Shown: in pieces, positions 15,254-26,182 of the stretch
How the letters are laid out: every line of letters begins with the position of its first letter
How positions within the stretch are numbered: position 1 is the first letter of the stretch
DNA from: Phaeotremella fagi
Taxonomy: Eukaryota; Basidiomycota; Tremellomycetes; Tremellales; Phaeotremellaceae
DNA length: 64,000 nt
NCBI GenBank assembly: GCA_001599715.1
Contig: BCHU01000001.1
Span: 372,001-436,000, forward strand
Direction of reading: 5' to 3'
Program-made: the position numbers and the translations under genes
The notes under the pieces: model-generated
The model's database searches: none
Seen by the model: the letters and a program-made list of their open reading frames with translations, nothing else
What the model was told of the DNA's origin: nothing

Positions 15254-16656
15254 CTATACACTGGAAGGATAAACATTCATCCTTGGTAAGGTTGTATATT
15301 CCTTCCTTAATCCTAGATCATGAATCAATTTTGCTGGCATACAATAAACTGGATCTATATCTTGTAAACCCGGATAACCAAGTAAGGAAAGACCTATACC
15401 ACAATTATTAAACGATGATCGTAGAAAGTGAATTCGTAGGACTTACCAGCGAGTCCGAAAACGGTATGAAAAACGTCGACCCAATCACCAGGTCTATCAG
15501 CTATTCCACCACCTTCAAGATCCTAGCAGAAATGAGTTAGACATTCCAATCTATATCCCAAACACCGCAGAGGAAAACCTACTTGAGCCCCCAAAATGAA
15601 ATTGATCAATTTATCACGATCTATCCAGTGGGCTTTACCTAGAATCGCTAAAGAAGCCAGATCCCACCAGGAGTAACAAACCTAAGACCCCAAGGCCAAT
15701 CAATCAATCATTCAAGATAATATCAACAGTTCACTTGACTTACATCCTCTAACTTTTCCGGTCGACCGTTCAATCCACCATTAGGAAGTTGTCGCTCACT
15801 AAGCCACCAACCCAGTAACGATCTATCTACCAAATCCAATCGATCAAGTAAAGCCAAAGCAGCGACGCAGACCCAAACTATCGTTGAAATCATATCAAAA
15901 AAACGTATCTTCATGAAGAGGAAAACTAACCTTGACCACCATGACTCTCACCCCCAACCTCTCTACCGAACCCACCGTCGAAATTCAAACAACCCCTAAT
16001 ATTCTCTACTACCAATTCAACACCCCTCCCCTCATACATCCCTTCTAGTACATCGATTCTCCTGAGAAGAGTGAAACATTGAACGAGGATGTATGTGAAT
16101 CTCGTATCTATTTCACCGAATTTATCTCCTGCAACGGTTCCTTTTGGTGTGACCAATGATTTAAGAACTAATAGAGGTTGTTAACTAGAAAATGAACATG
16201 GACTTACATTCAACTATTCTATTTGTATCTACACGATCTAATGCATCTTGCATGACTAAGATCTGGATAGCTGAGAGTGTACCAAGAAGATGACCATCGT
16301 GTCCAGGATGAGCACCGAAAGTACCTAAAACCCACCATCAGCAACCATTCCAATATCGTTTGGCAAACGACCCTTACCACTCTCCTCATCCCAACAACTC
16401 AACACATATTCAATCATCTCTTCCCTGTCCAACGCATCTTTCTCATCCATTATACAAAGAGCTGTGAGTCCCCAGTATACCCCGTTTAGACGTAGATGTT
16501 CCGTCATATGGTAAGCTAGATCTTTTCGCTTTAAGGGGGGTCAGTTTGGGTTAGGCAATTGGGAATTGCTTACTTTATCGAGGTTTTGGATGTATTTCAC
16601 ATGAAGGGATTTGTTTAGTTGGATTGGGGGTGGGGATGTTGATGGACTTGCCATTG
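15254..16656 (-). CDS. BET2: Geranylgeranyl transferase type II (RabGGTase) beta subunit
   Basis: Catalytic beta subunit of the enzyme that attaches geranylgeranyl groups to C-terminal cysteines of Rab GTPases. It starts at 16656 with [20 protein letters not shown]. Prenyltransferase beta repeats are visible: [69 protein letters not shown], and a late [20 protein letters not shown]. The Asp and Cys of LEDVCYSW and the His of VFHTVFG are the expected zinc ligands. The final exon ends RMNVYPSSV at 15254. About six short introns divide it. It is convergent with the proteasome gene, 82 bp apart. Confidence 0.92.
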
Positions 16657-16846
16657 TTGGGATATGGCTTTTGTACTTGATCTAATGACAGATTTGGTTG
16701 AACGCCAGTAACTTATTTCAAGGTATCATCGTCGAAGGTTACGTTACACATTGCATCAGTCATAATTGATTCCGGAAAATCGTAAAATCATGATATATTC
16801 ATTGCTTTCTCCATCCTCTACGCTTTATCTAAGACTATCAACCCCT

Positions 16847-19327
16847 TCACAAAACCTGCCCCTTAGTCCTAGCATAACCTTTCAATTCATCCCACCACTG
16901 AGGAAATCGTTCCCTAACAACCGATCCAACCCACTCAGCATCCCCCTCATCCCTCCAACTAAACCTCAACAAAATCTTAACAATTTCCACATCAACCTCC
17001 GTTACCCCCTCTCGTCCCCGTCCCATAACATCAACCACCAACCGCGTAGCCTCCCTAATCTCCCCACATCGAGATAAACATTCAACATAAGCTGACCAAT
17101 TTTCTTTACTACCATTTAATTTCCATTTCTGACACCAAACCCAAATTTTCTGAGCTTTACCGATAGAATTCGAATATCCACAGGTATCCAGGATGATGTT
17201 TATACTTGGTCCGTATAGTTTTATCAATTCTTTTTGAGATTGGGTTTGTGATTCTCGAGCTCGTCTTTCGACAAGTTCGTCCCATATTTCAAAGGCTTCG
17301 CCAAAGGCTCCTACACGTGAATAAGCGTCCATCAAAGAGTTGAGTAATGGTATATCAACCTCTATCATTGGATCGATCTTCATCAGCGTATGAACATCCG
17401 TGATTGCCGATAAAGCTGATTCGAATCTTGATTCTTTTTTATGGTTGATCCGTTTATTCCCTTCTGCAATTGCATCTAACCCATAAACAGGTCTAGAAGC
17501 GTATTTATGTAACAACTGGGTAAAAATCTTGGATCCCGGATTGTAACCTGCTCTTCTCATATCTTTCAGTATCTCCATAAAAAGATTTAACGGTGCGAAA
17601 GGTGATGTATCCCATTCCAAACCTAGATATGAAGTTATGATAGTCGTGTAAGCCTTTTCATCCAGTGAAGAACCGTTCAAAGCGTAGAAATGGGCGTAAA
17701 CGTTGAAAGCTGATGTATGATCTGATGAAGATCTCATGAGATGGATAATCAACGACGTCAAAGTGAAGGAAGTGAATTGTAGACCCCGATGGCGCATATC
17801 AGTGATCAAACGAATAGCTGTAGATGTCGATTCCGCAGGGATATCCGATCTCGCACAACCAAGTAGAAGGGAATGGTAGACTCCAGTCGTTGGTTGATAA
17901 ATCTTGTCATCTGGATGTGCGTTACCTGCAGCGATCAAATCACCATAAATGTCAAGTGCCGTTGTCAACCGAGGTGGTTCAGCGTGACAAAGTGGTTTGA
18001 CAAGTATCTCCGCTAGTCGAGAGTTCACCACCACCTCTCTATTTCTTGATTCTTCATAACCCAAACAAGCCAGATCCAACGTATCTTCACCGTATTCCTT
18101 GACTATTAAATGTTTGAGCAAATCAGCCCAAACATCCGCTGAACTCGAGATTCCAATTTCGTTTTCACCATATTCAACAGCTTCCACTATCTCTTCTAAG
18201 CCTATTCCACTCTTCTTTGAACTTTGTTGATCCAACCTAAGCCTCGCAAAATGTGAAACAGCAAAATGAGGTGGTTCAACACCAGCTATCTTCATCTCTT
18301 CAACAATCCTTTTCACACTTCCACCTTCATCAGCCATTTCTAGCTCTATCAGCGCATTCCATAAGGTAGGTTCTGAAACGTTTTGTCTACCTGTACTTTC
18401 AGAATCGTGATTTTTGTGGATGGTATATCGATTGGACGTCAACCTAGCACGTGGGATATCGTTCACAGCGATATATATCCTGATCAATTCAGCGGCGCCT
18501 TTCTCGCCCCATCTCATATTTGATTTACTCCTCCGTTCAGCGATCTCCGATAACAAAGTCTCCAATCTTTCTTTGGTATCACCCGGTAATCTGAGTCTAA
18601 GATTTTTGATCAACAGTCGATAGAACCTTGAACCAAATAAACCTTTTCCTCTGATGATCATTTCAATCTCATCGACCAAAGTTGAATCGTATTTCACAGC
18701 AGCTTCCAAAATATTAGTCCAATATTTGAGATTGATAACATCCCCTAGACCTGGTTGTGAGTCGACGAGTTTAGCAAAATCCAAAGCCTGTTTAACGTTC
18801 CCTGCATGGCATAAACCAGAAAGAAGAAGTCGATGATGAACCGGTTGAACAGAATAACCAAAGATCTGTGAAAAATCTCTATAAATCTTACGTAGTAAGA
18901 TCATAGCCTTTGGAGAGGCTGAAGCTGAATTTGATAATAAAATCATAGCTGATGTGAGATCTGATGAAGAAATGATGAGATCCGAGGGTAAAGGTGAATT
19001 CGGAGATTTTGATTTCACGATGGCGTTATACGGTTCGAGTAGTTTATCTGATTGGCCTGTCGCGAGAGCCTTTTTGATTTCATCTCGATATCGTGGTCTT
19101 GATGTCGAAGCTGTGTTGGACCTTCTGGAGAAGAACTCTGAAAACGGCGTGAGTAAGGAACTGGATGAAGCGTTTCGACATTGACCACATTGAAGTTGAA
19201 GTTGAACATTGTTGGATCGTAACTTTGGTGTTGAGCTACCTACAAGAGTGAACACTCTTTTGTTGGGTGTTATAGCATTTCTTCGAATCACTATATGAGC
19301 TGGAATAGCTCTTGCTCTGAACGGCAT
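16847..19327 (-). CDS. Mitochondrial pentatricopeptide-repeat-like protein
   Basis: One uninterrupted 826-residue frame, which is unusual among its intron-rich neighbours. The N-terminus (MPFRARAIPAHIVIRRN...) is rich in Arg and hydroxylated residues with no acidic residue, as expected of a mitochondrial presequence. The rest is all-helical with degenerate PPR-like units, for example LLNSLMDAYSRVGAFGEAFE, SAYVECLSRCGEIREATR and YTTIITSYLGLEW. PPR proteins bind organelle RNA and act in stability, processing or translation of mitochondrial transcripts. Which transcript this one serves cannot be told from sequence. The fold assignment is moderately sure. Confidence 0.8.
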   Translation of the reverse strand: MPFRARAIPAHIVIRRNAITPNKRVFTLVGSSTPKLRSNNVQLQLQCGQCRNASSSSLLTPFSEFFSRRSNTASTSRPRYRDEIKKALATGQSDKLLEPYNAIVKSKSPNSPLPSDLIISSSDLTSAMILLSNSASASPKAMILLRKIYRDFSQIFGYSVQPVHHRLLLSGLCHAGNVKQALDFAKLVDSQPGLGDVINLKYWTNILEAAVKYDSTLVDEIEMIIRGKGLFGSRFYRLLIKNLRLRLPGDTKERLETLLSEIAERRSKSNMRWGEKGAAELIRIYIAVNDIPRARLTSNRYTIHKNHDSESTGRQNVSEPTLWNALIELEMADEGGSVKRIVEEMKIAGVEPPHFAVSHFARLRLDQQSSKKSGIGLEEIVEAVEYGENEIGISSSADVWADLLKHLIVKEYGEDTLDLACLGYEESRNREVVVNSRLAEILVKPLCHAEPPRLTTALDIYGDLIAAGNAHPDDKIYQPTTGVYHSLLLGCARSDIPAESTSTAIRLITDMRHRGLQFTSFTLTSLIIHLMRSSSDHTSAFNVYAHFYALNGSSLDEKAYTTIITSYLGLEWDTSPFAPLNLFMEILKDMRRAGYNPGSKIFTQLLHKYASRPVYGLDAIAEGNKRINHKKESRFESALSAITDVHTLMKIDPMIEVDIPLLNSLMDAYSRVGAFGEAFEIWDELVERRARESQTQSQKELIKLYGPSINIILDTCGYSNSIGKAQKIWVWCQKWKLNGSKENWSAYVECLSRCGEIREATRLVVDVMGRGREGVTEVDVEIVKILLRFSWRDEGDAEWVGSVVRERFPQWWDELKGYARTKGQVL

Positions 19328-19588
19328 ATGATCAAGATGTAGTTGAGACGGGAAATTTCATTAGACCAACTAACAATTATTACTGTTGCTGGATTTGATA
19401 AGCGAATAGTTAGACTATACGATACACGTCATTCTCTCACCACACTCCAATCAACCTTTCTATATTCTATGCATGGAGTCGATTTCTATAAACCCCAAAC
19501 TGATCAAGTATCCCAAGATCATCCCCAGTAATCAATAATCTCTTTTGAACCTTCTCGAGAATCCAAGAAAAACCCCTCCATTTCGAGC

Positions 19589-21582
19589 CTATTTCTTCCA
19601 ATCAAAAGCCTGTTCCCAAGCGTCACTAACTTTCAGAAGCATAACCTCATCCCACAATTTCCCAGCGAGCATCATTCCAACAGGTAATCTAATCTCTTTA
19701 TCTGCATCGCAAGTGATATCTTCAGGTCTGGGTGGGACTTTACCGACTGGTATGGTGATTGTTGGGTGACCGGTTAGATTTGATGCGGCGGTGTTGGAAA
19801 TGATTCCAGCTGAATGTGATTCAGTGTTGGTACGCGCTTTGTAGATGATGGATTGACTTACGACTGGCTGAATTCCATACCAAAGGCCCACTGCCTGTTT
19901 TGAAATGTCTTCTGGCTGGTTGTGGGACTGTTGGCATGACGATCACATCGAACTCTTTCAGCACGGCGTCATATTCATCTCGGAGTTTTCTCGAAATGTT
20001 CATAGCTTTCCCGTAAACCGTTGGATATTTGACCCAACCATGTTCACTATACTACATCAGTGGATTGTACACAAAACCCAAAAGAAAACTTACGCGCTCA
20101 TAGCAGTTCCTGTGACGATGTATTTAGCTTTATTGTATTTCTCTTGAGTCCAGGGAAGAAGTTGACTCCAATAGTCATTAAGGTAAAGACCTTTCCGTCC
20201 TGCCTGACGACCTAATCTTGTACCACCTGAAGCGAATTTGTTGATGATATGACAAAGAACTCCAGTGAGTTTATGACTAGTATTGTTGATCAGTACGTAG
20301 TGTCCAAAGAATGTATCGGTCGACTCACGTTGGAATAGAAACCTCCTCAACTTGTGCACCGAGAGATTTAAATTTCTCGATAGCCTCCCTGACAGATTTT
20401 TCAACTTCTGGATCCATGTTTTTATCCTCAAAGCCTTCTTTCAATACACCTATTTTGATTCCCTTCAATCTTTCTTCCGTAGGTAATTTTCTAGAAGCCA
20501 AAACTTCGTCCACGTAATGAGGAAGATTTTCTGGCAAAGGTGCACCAAGTTGTCTATCGTCGATCAAATCGTATCCTGCTGTTGCTTGGAGTAATTTGGC
20601 GGTATCCAAGACTGTAGTAGACATTGGTCCGACATGATCGACTCCGGAGTCAGAAGAGAGCTTCGTGTGATTTAAGCTTAGCTTCGGTATATGTCGAAAA
20701 TCACTCACTACTCCGGTATAAGGGATCAATCCAAAGGTCGCCTTCAACCCAACGATTCCACAGAGTGATGCAGGCTGTTTATCAGACAAGTGTTAATCCT
20801 TCACTCACGATTCGAACACTTCCACCTTGATCTCCACCAATCCCCATGTCAGCAGCACCACTACCGATCAAAGCTCCACATCCAGAACTTGATCCACCGG
20901 TGGAGAATCCCACCGCGTAAGGGTTCTCTACTGGTCCATATGGGGAGGAAGAAGATTGAGCACCATGAGAGAAATTCTGTAGTGTCATGTATCAGAAACT
21001 CCTTCCTTGATGGGTTGAAGAATGTTCCTTACCTCGCATGCTGCCTTCCCCGAAATATGACCTCCATTCTCAAGAATTCTGGTTACGAGCGTAGCGTCAA
21101 CTTTGGCTATGCGAGAGTCAATATTGTCGATTCCTCCTGAAGAGATCGCCCAAAACCTACGGATATAGTTCTCAAAAGCATCAGTTCCAAACAACAATGG
21201 AACGCCAGCAACACAAATGGTATCTTTCAAAACCACAGTCTTCCCTTCCAACAACATGTTCTTCGCTTTATCTTGATCATAACCAATATCCGCCTTCCAA
21301 GCCCAACCTCTAAGAGGATTTTCTGAGCCTTCCGGTCGAGAAACATTATTTCGTGGGAATTTCGAGATATCAGGTTCAGGCATGTAATCTTTTCCATTGG
21401 ATCGTGTTAATTTCTGGATGTAAAAGTTGTGATGGCAACTTACCAGGTTCATTCATTATGGTTTCCGCTGCATTGTTGGTCATGCTCAAAAGCATTTGGT
21501 AATCTTCCTCATGACCTTCGGGAACTTTGAATCCTATCCTTGACGCAGCTGAGGCAACTTCTTCTAATGTTACTGATGGCAT
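19589..21582 (-). CDS. Amidase signature family enzyme (acetamidase/FAAH-like)
   Basis: Hydrolyses carboxylic amides to acid plus ammonia by the Ser-cisSer-Lys mechanism. It starts at 21582 (MPSVTLEEVASAASRIGFKV). The catalytic Lys sits in KTVVLKDTICVAGVPLLFGT, the Gly/Ser loop in GFSTGGSSSGCGALIG, and the nucleophile Ser in GIGGDQGGSVRIPASLCGI. Further conserved parts are GLKATFGLIPYTGVVS and DHVGPMSTTVLDTAKLL, ending in HPTITIPVGKVPPRP and a short tail. At least six introns are needed; two that matter for the frame lie near 21385-21440 and 21115-21165 (joining ENYIP to KVDATLV). The substrate is not predictable. Its promoter carries GATA sites and two CGGCCG palindromes, fitting nitrogen-source control. 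Confidence 0.9.
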
Positions 21583-21680
21583 CTTGGTGATGGTCGTGAT
21601 GGGCTATGCAGTGGTTTACGACTGGCTTTTCTTGGACTGATTTGAACGTCAACTAAGATTCAAGTTTATAGCGTCTTTGT

Positions 21681-21751
21681 AGTCGGCCGATTGATTATGA
21701 TAACAAGCTCGGCCGACTGTAAGTTGTAGGATCGATAAGATAATGATAAAA
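21681..21751 (-). promoter_or_regulatory. GATA-site cluster and paired TCGGCCGA palindromes upstream of the amidase
   Basis: Within 71 bp, about 100-170 bp upstream of the amidase start, there are four HGATAR sites on the plus strand: TGATAA 21698-21703, CGATAA 21733-21738, AGATAA 21738-21743 and TGATAA 21744-21749. Two copies of AGTCGGCCGA in inverted orientation lie at 21681-21690 and 21709-21718; each contains the palindrome TCGGCCGA with abutting CGG/CCG, a form read by fungal zinc-cluster regulators. Fungal GATA factors switch on nitrogen-scavenging genes, including amidases. The sites are seen directly; regulation is inferred. Confidence 0.55.
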
Positions 21752-22759
21752 TGGGGGGAAGATATCGAATCAACTGAATGGAGCCAGCTATGCATAGATG
21801 ACATTTTGTTTTTCATTCTGTCTTCAATTCAGATCCTTTTGATGACCGACGGACCGGTGGATCTTGAGATGTCAAGTCTGCTGATCATTCAATTCGAGAC
21901 AACGACCACCACCTCCGTCATTGAAAAGAGAATTCATTTACCCGATTCGTAACTGAATACAGAGATGAAAACTTTGAATTGACACACTCCGTTGGCTTAC
22001 AACCGAAAAATTGAAACTTGATATTCCCAAAGTAGAGTCTGATGTTAGAAAGAAGTAAACAACAAACGGCAGAAGTGTAACTTGAGGAACTCGAGGAACT
22101 CTAATGATTTTAAGCGAACTAGCACTGCCTTGAACAATTTGCTAACATTTTCTTCTGATGATTAACCGTTTTATATCCTAGCTTGGCAGAGTCAGCAGCT
22201 CAGAGTGTTCAGTATCCACTTGGTTGTCATGTACTCTTCCACGAACCGAGCATAACCTGCTTGCGGAGATGCAGAAGACTTTCCTCATCTTCCACCAAGA
22301 CGGGCAAAAAATGCCGTCTCAACCAACATACGTTTCATTAAAGAAATTTTTTCGAGGCACGATGAACCCGTTAAAACTTTAACTATACCACAAGTCAACA
22401 TCCTCTTCGGCTTTTGTCTAGATCTCCTCAATCCGGTTACGATGAATTTGGTCCATGAAAAGTTCCAAGAGATGATGCGGTGCATACGACAACAAGCCTT
22501 ACGCCCAACAAGTTTCGTTTATGATTATGGTTGAGTCTCTAGTTAAGTTACCATGAAGGCGTTTTATGGACATCATGATTTTTATTCGGGTCTTACACAG
22601 CCGTCGTGGTATTCTTAGAGTCGTATTTCAGCTACCATATGTGAGATGTTCACCGCTTCACTTGAGTTCACGTGCGTATTAGCTTAGCATATTGTTTCTG
22701 AAGAGGTTCACCATGATGTCGTCTTTCATGTGACCACCTATGTGAGCTTTCTGAAGACG

Positions 22760-22860
22760 TATAAATACTGCAGGATGAAGATCGTTCTTGGACCCATCTT
22801 CTCAACAACAATCATTTCAACAGCAACAACAATCCAAACAACAAACAACAACCAACTACA
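22760..22860 (+). promoter_or_regulatory. TATA box and CAA-rich leader of the lectin gene
   Basis: TATAAATA lies at 22760-22767, about 95 bp before the start codon. The last about 60 bp before the ATG are built of CAACAA/AACAAC runs with almost no G, a typical unstructured fungal leader. Most genes in this window lack a TATA box, so this one may be strongly or conditionally expressed. Confidence 0.55.
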
Positions 22861-23914
22861 ATGCTTTTCTCCGCTGTCAACGCTTTAATCGTCTTACTAC
22901 CAAGCTTAGTTCTTGGTTCACCAGTCAAAGTTGAAAAACGTTTAACCGGTCAACTCATCCGATCATACCGTACCAACACCTGTTTAACTCTTCAAGGTGG
23001 TGTCCAAATCATCGACGGTTCACTCCTCCGCGTTGGTGACTGTTCAACCGCTACACTCTGGGATATCTCACCAGGTTCCGGTTCAGTCATTGTTTCAGGT
23101 ACAAACTTTGCTCTTGACGCAGGTGTTCCTCAACAAAATTTCAATCCCGGTAAGGTTTGGACTTCGTACCCCGGTTCCCCACAACAAACTTGGTACTTGA
23201 CCAGCGACAACCGTATCGCTGTCACTGGCGGTACTCAATGTCTAGATGAAGGTGACAACGGACCTCAAACTTACACCTGTACTACTGGTAACACCAACCA
23301 AAGTGAGTCCAGATTAGCTTCTACGTTTCAGCCAGCTGACAATGATTCTAGTCTGGTACGTTCAGAGCCCAGGTACCCAGTCTTCATCAATCGCCCCACC
23401 ACCATCCTCATCTGTTGTACCACCACCATCCTCATCAGTCGTTCCACCACCAACCGCAACCGGTAAACAACTCAAATGGAACACCAACCAAAACCTCTGT
23501 GCAACCGTGCAAAGCGGTACAGCCGCCAACGGTGTTTTGGTAAACTTTGAAAACTGTTTCAACCCAACCAGTCCAAGTGCCTCATCCCAACTTTTCAACT
23601 TCATGGGTAACGGTCTCATCCAATTCGGAAACACCAACTTCTGTCTTGACGCTGGTACCAACCCAAGCAACGGTGTTCAGATGAAGATCTGGCAATGTTA
23701 CCCAGGTTTGGCTCAACAAACTTGGGCTTTCCCATCCGGCGCTGGTCTTTACAGAACTGCCAACTGTAAGTCACAACTTGGTACTGCTCAGAAGTATATT
23801 TCACTAAAACAATCTATAGCTCAATGTCTTGACCTTGACAACTCAAACTTCAGCAAACTCCAAACCTGGGCTTGCTCAAGCCCCGACCCACAACAACAAT
23901 TTGTTATGGCTTAA
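22861..23914 (+). CDS. Secreted protein with two ricin-B-type beta-trefoil lectin domains
   Basis: Proposed exons are 22861-23302, 23352-23765 and 23820-23914. The N-terminus MLFSAVNALIVLLPSLVLGS is a signal peptide, followed by VKVEKR, a possible Kex2 site. Domain 1 spans about residues 28-150 with QQTWYL; domain 2 spans about 185-310 with LFNFMG, QQTWAF and QQQFVMA. The (Q)xW-type motifs and Cys pairs (NTCLTL, TQCLDE, NFCLDAG, SQCLDLD) mark the beta-trefoil lectin fold. The two domains are joined by a Pro/Ser linker that repeats PPPSSSVV. It is a sugar-binding module only: no catalytic toxin domain is present. A role in the cell wall, matrix or glycan capture is inferred. Confidence 0.88.
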
Positions 23915-24290
23915 AACCCCCTCTGACCAAAAAGTATGGACATTTACTTATAAAAACTTTATTATTTACTTTTTACGTATCATTTCATTTGCCGACGAGA
24001 TTCGTACGGACACTTTCTCAAGAACGTTTATTGTTACTCATATAATACTTCTGTAGTCGTCATAGTATTATGTCATTCATTTGTTTCCCACTTTATAGAT
24101 GAGCCATTTTACTCTCGACTTGATCTTTTCTGCCCCAGATTCAGCATATGATTTCGGGATCCTTCTTCGAAGGCTACGTAGATGGATAATCGGGGCAAAG
24201 TACAAGGATTCCTGAATCTATATGTCATCTATCATCTTCGTCTTATTTATTCATAACTTTACCTCCACACACAAATTTAGCGTAAACATT
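23915..24290. other. 376-bp intergenic region
   Basis: The lectin 3' flank and the upstream region of the first orphan gene. AT-rich, with no recognisable site or gene. Confidence 0.5.
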
Positions 24291-24873
24291 ATGTCTGAGA
24301 CTGAAAATACTGGTGATGCTTTAGCCAGCAGTAACGGCGAAACCAGTTTTGGTGGGATTCTTTGCTCAAATAAACCTGGATAAAAAGCTGACGAATACCA
24401 AAGAGAGCGATGATAAAGAAGGACCGAACCCAAACAGATCATGTATGAACTCACGACCAACAATCGAAGATATGAAATCCAACAGTACGATTCGACAACA
24501 AATTCACTCAAAAACGCCATCAGAAGCCCAAGTCAAACGTTGCGTCGAAAGTGTGGACGAAAGCGATGAAAGTATCTCTTCTGAAAGCGATGATGTAGAA
24601 GAAAACTTAAGAAGTCGACCACTCTTTAGACGTGAAAGTGTAGTTGCTATAAATCATCGTAGTAGAAGTGGAAGGAGAAGTCGACATGATCCAAGTCGCT
24701 CGAGAGCTTCGAGAGTCTCAAGTCGTCTTCGAAGTACGACTCGTACTGGTAGTCCTTACGTTGTTGTCGTTGTACAAGGCGGAAATCCAGAAAGTGAGAG
24801 AGCAAGTCAAAGATCTGGTCAAAGGTCTAGACAACAAAGTAGAAGACCGGGTCAATCAACCCATAGAAATTAG
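24291..24873 (+). CDS. Ser/Arg-rich orphan protein, first of a tandem trio
   Basis: Proposed exons are 24291-24351 and 24404-24873. The first exon reads MSETENTGDALASSNGETSF and joins at phase 1 through a 52-nt intron with a CTGAC branch point to ESDDKEGPNPNRSC. The body has an acidic Ser-rich stretch (DESDESISSESDDVEEN), then a basic RS-type stretch, then a short hydrophobic YVVVVVQGGNP and a basic Gln/Arg tail. YVVVVVQGGNP resembles VIVIQETTP in the next gene, suggesting shared ancestry. Unlike the other two genes it has no Cys cluster at the end. A second frame is also open in 24668-24931, so the 3' structure is uncertain. No family recognised. Confidence 0.55.
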
Positions 24874-25209
24874 TGTATTGTGGGCTCTCTCTGTAGTGTT
24901 CAGGAGGCTGAATTTACTCTTGATAGTGTGAAACTTATGAATAACTTACATTATGACTCTCTGATTTAAATCAAATATCTGGTAGATGGCTACAGGATCG
25001 CAGAAGCCCAACGGCAGATCTTCTTTCCTGGGAACCTTTGCAAACGAATCGAAGACCATCTTTTGGAAGACGCCTTTTTGGAGATTGAACCCTCTATTGA
25101 GACAGTCGAAGACTCTAGAGGAAGATACCTCTTGGTATCTAGATTGTGATCGTCAGTTTCTCCTCCATCACTCCTTTTCATTTTGAGGTAATCTGCACCG
25201 TGTCCAAAC
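24874..25209. other. 336-bp spacer between orphan genes 1 and 2
   Basis: A frame of about 50 codons is open on the plus strand at about 24990-25153 (reading RIAEAQRQIFFPGN... to a stop), without a start. It might be a missed 3' exon of orphan gene 1 or decayed paralogous sequence. No splice pair was convincing. Confidence 0.35.
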
Positions 25210-25866
25210 ATGTCAGGAAGTAGACCAAGACAAACAAACAGCGGTAAGTACAGTACATGTCTAAGCTTGTAATGACCCCATTCACCAGACTCAGAGAGTG
25301 TAGAAGATCGTACACCAACATGGGTGACTGAACAACAAAGTCGAAGTAGATTTTCAGATCCATTCGAAAGCAGTCGACATTCATTCGATTCCTTCAAAAG
25401 ATCAAAAAGTAGTAATTCATTGTTCAGAAACAAAAGTACTTCAAATTCGTCACCCGCAAGAAGAGCAACCACCAGATTAGAAGATACAAGATTCGAAGAT
25501 CCGGTCCATTTAGAATCTCTACCAAGACGTCGTCGTCGTTATGAAAACGTAATCGTCATTCAAGAAACCACACCACCAGCAATCGCTTCTTCTAGTCAAG
25601 AGGCAAGTGGCGGCGTCAATCAAAACTCGTCAGAAGAAGATAGAATTGAGATTCAATCAGATCCAATGAATCTCGTTAGTACAGTAGAGTCTAGTTCTAT
25701 ATCCCCAATCCCGTCCACAGCTCTTCCAATGGGAGCGATGAACCCGGGGTATAGACCTGCTATACCTCCCACACCAAGTTTACCTCAACGTTCAAATTCG
25801 TGGCGCGAATCTTTATGTTGTTTCGGAATTTGTTGTTGTTGTGGTCAGGATGGATCGGATAGTTGA
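25210..25866 (+). CDS. Ser/Arg-rich orphan protein with C-terminal cysteine cluster, second of the trio
   Basis: Exons are 25210-25243 and 25289-25866; the intron is phase 1, as in its two neighbours. The short first exon encodes MSGSRPRQTNS, followed by DSESVEDRTPTWV and a Ser/Arg-rich stretch (SSRHSFDSFKRSKSSNSLFR), a basic patch (LPRRRRRYENVIVIQETTPP), a Pro-rich segment and the end WRESLCCFGICCCCGQDGSDS with six Cys within eight residues. Such a cluster could be palmitoylated and tether the protein to a membrane, or bind metal. Both are inferences. No signal peptide or membrane segment is seen. Family unknown. Confidence 0.72.
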
Positions 25867-26182
25867 AGTACATTTCAATAGATGATATTGTTCAGAGGGA
25901 AAGAAGAGTTTTGTACATGTCAAATGGAGATAGGTGGGGAGTTTAAAACATATGCATCGCAAGCCATTCGAACTTATTGATCTAGACCTGGAACACCGCA
26001 TTGGGATGATCCATTGATTTTGAAAACGAAGACTTATGTCTTCACGCGAAATGTCGGTGGAACTACATCCTTTATCCAATGTCTTGCTATCAGCTGGATG
26101 AATCAATTTTCTTACAATGACTATGAAACGGTCTCGATCTTGACACGATCATTCTCAAGTAACCGTAATCAACAACCCAACA
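25867..26182. other. 316-bp spacer between orphan genes 2 and 3
   Basis: No gene or clear element; short open frames only. Confidence 0.4.

Larger units (their letters stand above)
21583..22860. other. 1.28 kb gene-free stretch between amidase and lectin genes
   Basis: Apart from the amidase promoter sites at its left end and lectin promoter elements at its right end (E-box CACGTG 22669-22674, TATAAATA 22760-22767), I find no credible coding frame here. The open frames are short, without splice context or recognisable protein. It is the longest gene-free interval in the window. A non-coding transcript cannot be excluded. Confidence 0.6.

Noticed and set aside
23303..23466. Alternative lectin C-terminus by reading through the first intron
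   Set aside because: The read-through frame is low complexity and loses the second trefoil domain, while the spliced frame restores it. Intron retention as a minor form is not excluded.
22861..23914. Toxin gene, because of ricin-type motifs
   Set aside because: Only sugar-binding trefoil domains are present; no catalytic chain exists.
24990..25472. 160-codon minus-strand frame across the orphan spacer and gene 2
   Set aside because: It runs antisense to the better supported spliced gene, with no domain or splice structure of its own.
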